This document shows, in pieces, positions 15,216 to 19,604 of a stretch of 19,604 bases of DNA. A program made the position numbers and the translations under genes. Position 1 is the first letter of the stretch, and the number at the start of each line of letters is the position of its first letter. The DNA lies in contig JAJDBO010000046.1 of the NCBI GenBank assembly GCA_029261305.1, positions 1 through 19,604 on the forward strand, given 5' to 3'. The stretch is from Nitrospirales bacterium. Lineage in GTDB: Bacteria > Nitrospirota > Nitrospiria > Nitrospirales > UBA8639. A model generated the notes under the pieces. That model worked only from the letters and a program-made list of their open reading frames with translations, searched no databases and was not told where the DNA came from.

Positions 15216-16562
15216 TTATCCATTTATTGTTTTTCCATCATGGGATGGGATTCGTGATTTGAATGGAGTGTTCTCTTTGCGCTGCGACTTCCTGGGAATT
15301 TTCTCAATGGGGGCTGGAAAATTTTGGCAGGAGGTCACAGAGGATCTTTGATCCATTGTGCTGTAGGGCTCTGTATTTAGGTTATGTCCTTTTTGAGATG
15401 ACCAATTTTTACTAGCGGATACATTGGGGAATATTCCTTGGGGCACGTTTCGTGATTCGATGAATGGTTTCTCGAAATAACGAAAACAGATAGCAGCTAA
15501 TCCCACGGTCCCAACAATAGTTAGGACTGGATACAATATCTGGGATTGAGAAAATAACTGTCTCACAAACATTTCAGGAATTTGATAAATTTTTGCGTGC
15601 AAAAGATAAAGAGAATACGAAATAGTGCCAAGGTAGATGCTACCCTTTAAGAAATTTCTGGTTACGATATTTGAACTGGTTTTGGCTTTGAGGAGTAAAG
15701 GCTCCATGGATGCCATGCACCACAGTATCACGACCCAAAATAGCGCTGAAGTAAAAGATATATCAATTTTTCGCCATGCATAGGTGGTGTCAAAGGTATC
15801 CGTAAATATTACTGTGAGCATACAGGCCATCAAGGTAGAAATAATTGCCAACGATAACCGCCTGCCCGTCTGCTCTCCCAAGCGCAGAGAAGGGGATATG
15901 TTCTTTTCAAGAAGATAGTGCAGTCCCATTCCTAAAGCAAAAACTGGCCACCAACCAATAAATAGTCCCGTATTTAGGATGGCAGGCCATATAAAAGTTA
16001 GAGCACTTGCAAAGGTAATTCCCATAATGATGTGGAAAAAGAATTTTCTGAAATTTAAAGCCATGAACACAACCAAGTACATTTGAAGAAGTATCGCTAA
16101 AAACCAATACACAGAATTGACAGGGGAGAACGCACCTTGGAGATTGCCGCCCTGATTAAAAAATATTCGAGTGAGTGTCGTAATTTGGATCCAATCAACT
16201 AAATCTAATGCGTGCCATCGGAGGTTGGAAGGCCAAACAAATTGTCCAGTTTTTAGGCTGGATATTATTTCTATGCCATAGGGGGCAATCAGAACGACGA
16301 GTATGGATATCAAAAAGGTCGGATAAATTCGGAGAATCCGACGTTTCAAAAATTCCCTTGATGCTTTTTGCCGACGAATTATTTCCTTGGCGGAAGCAGA
16401 CATGCAGTAGCCAGAAATGACGAAAAATAGCGGAACGCCCAAATCTCCAAAACTGGCAATACTTTGAAGGATGGGTAGAGATACCAACAATCCCTGAATA
16501 TGGAATAGGAATATGGCGAGGGCAGCCAAGCCCCTTGCGATTTCAACAGTGATGAATAGCAT
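15216..16562 (-). CDS. Acyltransferase-3 family membrane protein
   Basis: A 448-aa integral membrane protein of the OafA/YrhL type, predicted to O-acylate a surface polysaccharide. The signature is at the N-terminus: R10-G-L-A-A-L-A-I-F-L-F-H21, the R-x10-H motif essential in the family, followed by VPLFFVISGYCMS near 46-58. About ten hydrophobic helices follow up to about residue 365 (ending ...CFRYFEKPFIESRN). The last 80 residues are polar, Ser/Lys-rich and unusual for the family; they may be a cytosolic tail or read-through into unrelated sequence. ATG 16562 has AGAGAGG 4 nt upstream, a good start. The gene is visibly more A/T-rich than the mutasome operon, consistent with transfer. Confidence 0.9.
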   Translation of the reverse strand: MLFITVEIARGLAALAIFLFHIQGLLVSLPILQSIASFGDLGVPLFFVISGYCMSASAKEIIRRQKASREFLKRRILRIYPTFLISILVVLIAPYGIEIISSLKTGQFVWPSNLRWHALDLVDWIQITTLTRIFFNQGGNLQGAFSPVNSVYWFLAILLQMYLVVFMALNFRKFFFHIIMGITFASALTFIWPAILNTGLFIGWWPVFALGMGLHYLLEKNISPSLRLGEQTGRRLSLAIISTLMACMLTVIFTDTFDTTYAWRKIDISFTSALFWVVILWCMASMEPLLLKAKTSSNIVTRNFLKGSIYLGTISYSLYLLHAKIYQIPEMFVRQLFSQSQILYPVLTIVGTVGLAAICFRYFEKPFIESRNVPQGIFPNVSASKNWSSQKGHNLNTEPYSTMDQRSSVTSCQNFPAPIEKIPRKSQRKENTPFKSRIPSHDGKTING

Positions 16563-16680
16563 TTAACCTCTCTCTCATGATGTGAATAGGTCAAGACTTT
16601 ATCTGAGGATAGGCCACGAGTTCTCTTGTTGTTATAACTCATAGGCCATTTCCCCTTAGCCTCAGACCGGGTACCTAATG

Positions 16681-16705
16681 GTCAAGGCCATAGCCTGTCC
16701 TTGAC
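16681..16705. repeat. Short hairpin upstream of the acyltransferase gene
   Basis: GTCAAGG (16681-16687) and CCTTGAC (16699-16705) form a perfect 7-bp stem with an 11-nt loop, with no T-run. It lies about 120 bp upstream of the acyltransferase start and 80 bp before the decayed plus-strand gene. A protein-binding site or a chance palindrome are both possible. Confidence 0.3.
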
Positions 16706-16787
16706 TTCTGGGCCCACCAAATTCTTCAAGATCGGATTGCAGTGCGAAATTTTTTGCAAGGCCGCTTCATCTTCCGAAGGAGGTCCT

Positions 16788-17121
16788 ATGCATTTGCAGG
16801 CAGGCCAAGCCGCAACCTCATTCCTAGAATACTATCTTGGGGTAGCAGCTGTTCTCAGCGGTTATAAAGGAACGACTACCATTAAATTTAATTCTGCAAT
16901 GTCTTGTTCTAATGTATTGATATTGGTGCAGATTTGATGCCAATACAAAACTGTATTCAAGGAGGAGCTAGAAGGTAGATCAATCTATTCGAGTTTAAAC
17001 GAAACTGGAAAATGTTTGTGATGCTTGAACGAGTACCATTATCGCTGAAATCAATGAAGAGCAAATAGAAATAGTAATAACTTCTGACACCCTAGAAAAA
17101 AGATCTCTGTCCAATCTTTAG
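16788..17121 (+). pseudogene. Decayed plus-strand gene with strong ribosome site
   Basis: ATG 16788 sits 3-4 nt after a full AAGGAGGT. The frame reads MHLQAGQAATSFLEYYLGVA and stops at TGA 16935-16937. The same frame resumes at once with protein-like QYKTVFKEELEGRSIYSSLN to TGA 17019-17021. A +1 frame then reads TIIAEINEEQIEIVITSDTL and stops at TAG 17119-17121, just inside the end of the convergent membrane-protein gene. An alternative frame bridges the first stop (16921-16962, YWCRFDANTKLYS). The pattern fits one gene of about 110 codons broken by indels. I do not recognise the protein. Alternatively only the first 49 codons are a real small gene. Confidence 0.4.
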
Positions 17122-17438
17122 TAAATCAAACGAATGGCATCGTAACGATGAAGAACAAATATTATTGATAGATGTAAGCGAGTCTGACATGCCAAATAAA
17201 GAAAATTGATGTAATCCGTGATAACGCCTACGAATAGCAGGGTAATGGAGAAGAAAAAAGACAGAATTCCTGTGTAAAGAAGACTGACGAGTTGGAATCC
17301 CATACAAAAGAACTTTGAATGGAGGCAACGGCTAATCGAGGGAAGGACCCATTTCACCGGAAGGCTAGTTTTGGTTAAAAGGTTTTCAGTAAATCGCTCC
17401 TGTTCTTTATAATCAAGCGCTCCTAAATTTATTGCCAT
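17118..17438 (-). CDS. Small putative membrane protein
   Basis: 106 aa from ATG 17438, 10 bp after the stop of the upstream exported-protein gene, so probably co-transcribed with it. Residues 1-40 are polar; about 46-83 are strongly hydrophobic (MGFQLVSLLYTGILSFFFSI and on), enough for one long or two short membrane helices. The tail is short and basic. No clear Shine-Dalgarno is visible, and the base composition is A/T-rich, so the call is tentative. No family recognised. Confidence 0.45.
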   Translation of the reverse strand: MAINLGALDYKEQERFTENLLTKTSLPVKWVLPSISRCLHSKFFCMGFQLVSLLYTGILSFFFSITLLFVGVITDYINFLYLACQTRLHLSIIFVLHRYDAIRLIY

Positions 17439-17448
17439 GTTAAGAAAT

Positions 17449-18135
17449 TTAGTTTTTCGGTGCCACAAATCGCTGCTCGATATAGGTATTAAGGGCTTCT
17501 TTCGCACGATATAAGTTGGTTAGCAGAATGGAGTATCTGCCCTCGATCTTTTTCAAACTTTCTAAATCTTCCGCCGTCAAAGGGAGTTGAATTTTCTGGA
17601 ACGCTGAAATGGTCGCGCCTCTTCGTTGGAGAGTGAGCAAGAGGGCATCATACGTCTCGCCATTAGCCACGAGGGGGCTGCGTTCCGCTTTTAAATGTCC
17701 AATCAGTCCTCGAACATCTTCTGAAATCATCTGAGAGTTTTCTGTCAACCTCTCCCATTTCTCGACTTCGGGTTCCGTATTAAATTCTCCGAGGGTCTCT
17801 ACGAATTCAGTCTGAATCATTCCCAAATGACTAAGGTTGGCACTGAGATTGAGCAAGCGCTCCTTTTCTTCCCTGATGGACACATCATCGTAAATACGAG
17901 TCCCCGTGTGAAAGGCTTTTTCAATCCCATCCGCTAAAGATCCAATGGCCTCACCAGCCATGTTTACAAAACTGAACAACTTTTCTAGCCCGGGGGTAGC
18001 CATGGCGGATGACGGGACCATGAGAAGGGAGAGAACTAACACGACCTGAATCAAGGAAGATCGCACCTTGTCCGTATTTTCTGAAATGCCATTGCCGCGG
18101 AGTTGTGGCAAGTGTCGCTTGATGTTTCTAAACAT
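17449..18135 (-). CDS. Exported helical protein of unknown function
   Basis: 228 aa from ATG 18135, with GGGAGG about 7 nt upstream, a good start. A long polar N-region (about 26 residues) precedes a hydrophobic core (SLIQVVLVLSLLMV) and a signal-peptidase-like site after SSAMA (A46-T47), so export to the periplasm is predicted. The mature part is almost entirely helical and charged, with heptad-like stretches (about 85-140 and 185-220), and has no cysteines or recognisable domain. It is probably first in a transcript with the small membrane protein downstream. Function unknown. Confidence 0.75.
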   Translation of the reverse strand: MFRNIKRHLPQLRGNGISENTDKVRSSLIQVVLVLSLLMVPSSAMATPGLEKLFSFVNMAGEAIGSLADGIEKAFHTGTRIYDDVSIREEKERLLNLSANLSHLGMIQTEFVETLGEFNTEPEVEKWERLTENSQMISEDVRGLIGHLKAERSPLVANGETYDALLLTLQRRGATISAFQKIQLPLTAEDLESLKKIEGRYSILLTNLYRAKEALNTYIEQRFVAPKN

Positions 18136-18234
18136 TGTTCACCCTCCCTGTTTCATGCCTTTGGCCATTGTTCGAACGAAGTATAAAACGTGTGCCAAGA
18201 AAGATCGAATTGGAATATGTGGTGTTTTTGGTGA

Positions 18235-18399
18235 ATTTCGTCAATCCTGAAAACCTCTCCGGTCCTTATCTTTAGTGAACGTAGTTTTAAAAACGTAACG
18301 TCGGATCTGTTCCCTGCAAACCAATTTACAGACGGGGAGCAATTGCGGGTGGAGGAAGACATTCAACGGATTTGCGTGCCTTCAAATGTCCGATTCTAA
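18235..18399 (+). pseudogene. Possible plus-strand gene remnant before a terminator
   Basis: 54 codons are open without a standard start (reading SERSFKNVTSDLFPANQFTD, then GEQLRVEEDIQRICVPSNVRF) and stop at TAA 18397-18399, 33 bp before a strong plus-oriented terminator. Another frame from GTG 18231 gives NFVNPENLSGPYL before a stop, so a frameshifted small gene is possible. A weak promoter-like pair (TTGGCC 18161, TATAAA 18182, 15-nt spacer) lies upstream. A small RNA ending at the terminator is the alternative. Product unknown. Confidence 0.3.
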
Positions 18400-18431
18400 A
18401 TAGTTCAACGTTTTTCTGTCGTTGGTGCAAA

Positions 18432-18467
18432 GAGCCCCTACTTTCGAGCAGGGGGCTCGTTTTTTTT
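18432..18467 (+). terminator. Strong rho-independent terminator
   Basis: GAGCCCC (18432-18438) pairs with GGGGCTC (18452-18458) around a 13-nt loop, followed by eight T (18460-18467). The T-run is on the plus strand, although both flanking genes are on the minus strand. It could also serve the kinase gene that ends at 18501 on the minus strand, but only three T follow the stem there. Confidence 0.75.
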
Positions 18468-18500
18468 ACAGGGAGGGTGTCGGGGATATGTCGAGAAGTT

Positions 18501-19604
18501 TCAACTGGTCGTAGGATCTGTAACGAGAGCAGGGACGGGAAGGTGTGCACGGATCTGCGTTCCTTGGTTTCGTTGCGAGATAATCGTGATGTGGCCATTC
18601 AAAAACCGAACACGTTCTTGCATGCTGAGGAGTCCAAGCGTTTGTCCCGACGCTGATTGTTCTAGAACTTTGAAGGAGTCAAACCCGATTCCATTATCAG
18701 CAATCAACAGGTCAAGGTCATGGTCCTTCATATGTAGCTGGACGGTGACGTGGGTTGCATGTGAATGGCGCATTACGTTTGTCAGGGCTTCTTGGATCAC
18801 TCGAAAGCTGACGGTGGCGTGGTCTGGGGGTAACGGTGGTAGGGTGTCGTCAATAGCAATCTTGGCCGTCCAGCCCGCTCGTTCTGCTTGGCGATTGACG
18901 AACCAACGCACAGCAGCGACTAACCCTAAGTCATCGAGAAGGGAAGGGCGAAGGTCTAGGGAAAGTTCTCGAACATGCTTGAGCATGGAATCCAGGATTT
19001 GCATGTTGTCCTGGGAAATTCTATGGGTTTGTACAGCAGACTTTCCTTGCGCAAGGGCATGCAAGTTCATTTTAACGGCGGTTAAATTTTGCCCTATTTC
19101 ATCATGGAGGTCACGTGCCAATTGCCGACGCTCGTTTTCCTGCACAGTGAGGAGTTGTTGAGACAATGTGCGGAGTCGTTCATTGGCCTCTTGCAGAGCT
19201 TCTTCAGCCTGTTTTCGTTCAAGCTCGCCTCCAATCCATCGTGCCATGAGTTGCAAGAAATGTATGTCCGATGAGGAATATTTTCCAGAATGAGGCGTTC
19301 TGTCTATAAAACATAATGAGCCATACACATGGTTCCCAACGAGGACTCTGGTTCCAATATAGGCTTCTAACCCTAGGGCCTTGTAGGCGGAACTGTTTAT
19401 AAATTCCGTTTCTCCTACATCTTCGAATATTAAGGGTGTGGTGCGTTCTAGGGTAATTCCGCAGAACGAGTCACAGATGGGGACCAGGGCCTGTTCGGTC
19501 CACGTGTCGTTGGGATCGTGGAGATATTCCAGTTGTAAGTTTTCATGAATTCGTTTGGTGAGTGTGCCAATGGGTTGCCCAAAACGTCGACAGCCGAGTC
19601 TGAG
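18501..19604 (-). CDS. GAF-domain sensor histidine kinase, NarX/DegS type (5' end missing)
   Basis: The frame is open to the right edge, giving about 367 visible residues; the N-terminus lies outside the window. Visible residues about 1-120 form a GAF domain (LVPICDSFCGITLERTTPLI, LGLEAYIGTRVLVGNHVYGS, ARWIGGELERKQAEEAL), which usually senses a small ligand. A coiled-coil linker (EEALQEANERLRTLSQQLL) leads to a HisKA_3 dimerisation domain with the phosphorylated His in ENERRQLARDLHDEIGQNL, then an HATPase_c domain (VIQEALTNVMRHSHATHV, ADNGIGFD, GLLSMQERV). It should phosphorylate a LuxR-type response regulator, not seen here. GTG 19328 is internal to the GAF domain and is not the real start. 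No membrane segment is visible. Confidence 0.9.
   Translation of the reverse strand, partial: LRLGCRRFGQPIGTLTKRIHENLQLEYLHDPNDTWTEQALVPICDSFCGITLERTTPLIFEDVGETEFINSSAYKALGLEAYIGTRVLVGNHVYGSLCFIDRTPHSGKYSSSDIHFLQLMARWIGGELERKQAEEALQEANERLRTLSQQLLTVQENERRQLARDLHDEIGQNLTAVKMNLHALAQGKSAVQTHRISQDNMQILDSMLKHVRELSLDLRPSLLDDLGLVAAVRWFVNRQAERAGWTAKIAIDDTLPPLPPDHATVSFRVIQEALTNVMRHSHATHVTVQLHMKDHDLDLLIADNGIGFDSFKVLEQSASGQTLGLLSMQERVRFLNGHITIISQRNQGTQIRAHLPVPALVTDPTTS

Noticed and set aside
16935..16937. TGA as a selenocysteine codon in the plus-strand frame
   Set aside because: No selenoprotein family match or visible SECIS-like hairpin, and further stops and a frame change follow, so decay explains it better.
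1..19604. CRISPR array, integrase, transposase or phage structural genes
   Set aside because: No regularly spaced direct repeats and no protein with recombinase or transposase motifs were found on either strand, despite the duplicated polymerase 3' ends.

Overview
The window looks like a chromosomal segment of a Gram-negative environmental bacterium of moderate GC. Gene style, intergenic palindromic repeats and the mix of mutagenesis and exopolysaccharide genes fit Nitrospira/Nitrospirota best, but this is an inference; no rRNA or other taxonomic marker is present. No tRNA, rRNA, CRISPR array, transposase or integrase was recognised.

Layout. Positions 1-2891 (+): the tail of an unknown gene, a small Cys-rich putative zinc protein, an uncharacterised 253-aa protein and a diguanylate cyclase with an intact GGEEF and I-site. 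Positions 3150-8731: an apparent damage-response module. A divergent membrane protein (-) shares a 127-bp control region with a plus-strand operon of three genes: a self-cleaving XRE-type LexA-like repressor, a catalytically dead ImuB-like Y-family protein and a C-family DNA polymerase (ImuC/DnaE2 role). No ImuA is seen. A near-perfect palindrome (TGTAACC-N3-GGTTACA) overlaps the predicted operon promoter and is the likely operator.

Positions 8740-16562: an accessory, polysaccharide-flavoured region. It holds a minus-strand operon (GT4 and GT2 glycosyltransferases and a degenerate HD-like protein), a plus-strand asparagine-synthase-like gene and a minus-strand acyltransferase-3 gene. The 3' end of the polymerase gene recurs twice in this region: about 390 bp at 12150-12540 (stop codon and downstream hairpin included) and 87 bp at 14851-14937. 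The copies lie between the accessory genes, in the same orientation as the parent gene. They are mosaic relative to each other, which suggests serial insertion at, or recombination with, foreign alleles of the polymerase 3' end. This is the most unusual feature of the window.

Positions 16563-19604: a decayed plus-strand gene, a small membrane protein, an exported helical protein, a possible plus-strand remnant ending at an orphan strong terminator, and the C-terminal part of a GAF-histidine kinase of the NarX/DegS type running off the right edge.

How the genes may work together: on DNA damage the LexA-like protein would cleave itself at Ala66-Gly67 and release the imuB-polymerase operon for translesion synthesis. 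The accessory genes look like parts of a surface polysaccharide locus, and the diguanylate cyclase and sensor kinase are regulatory neighbours with no demonstrated link to it.
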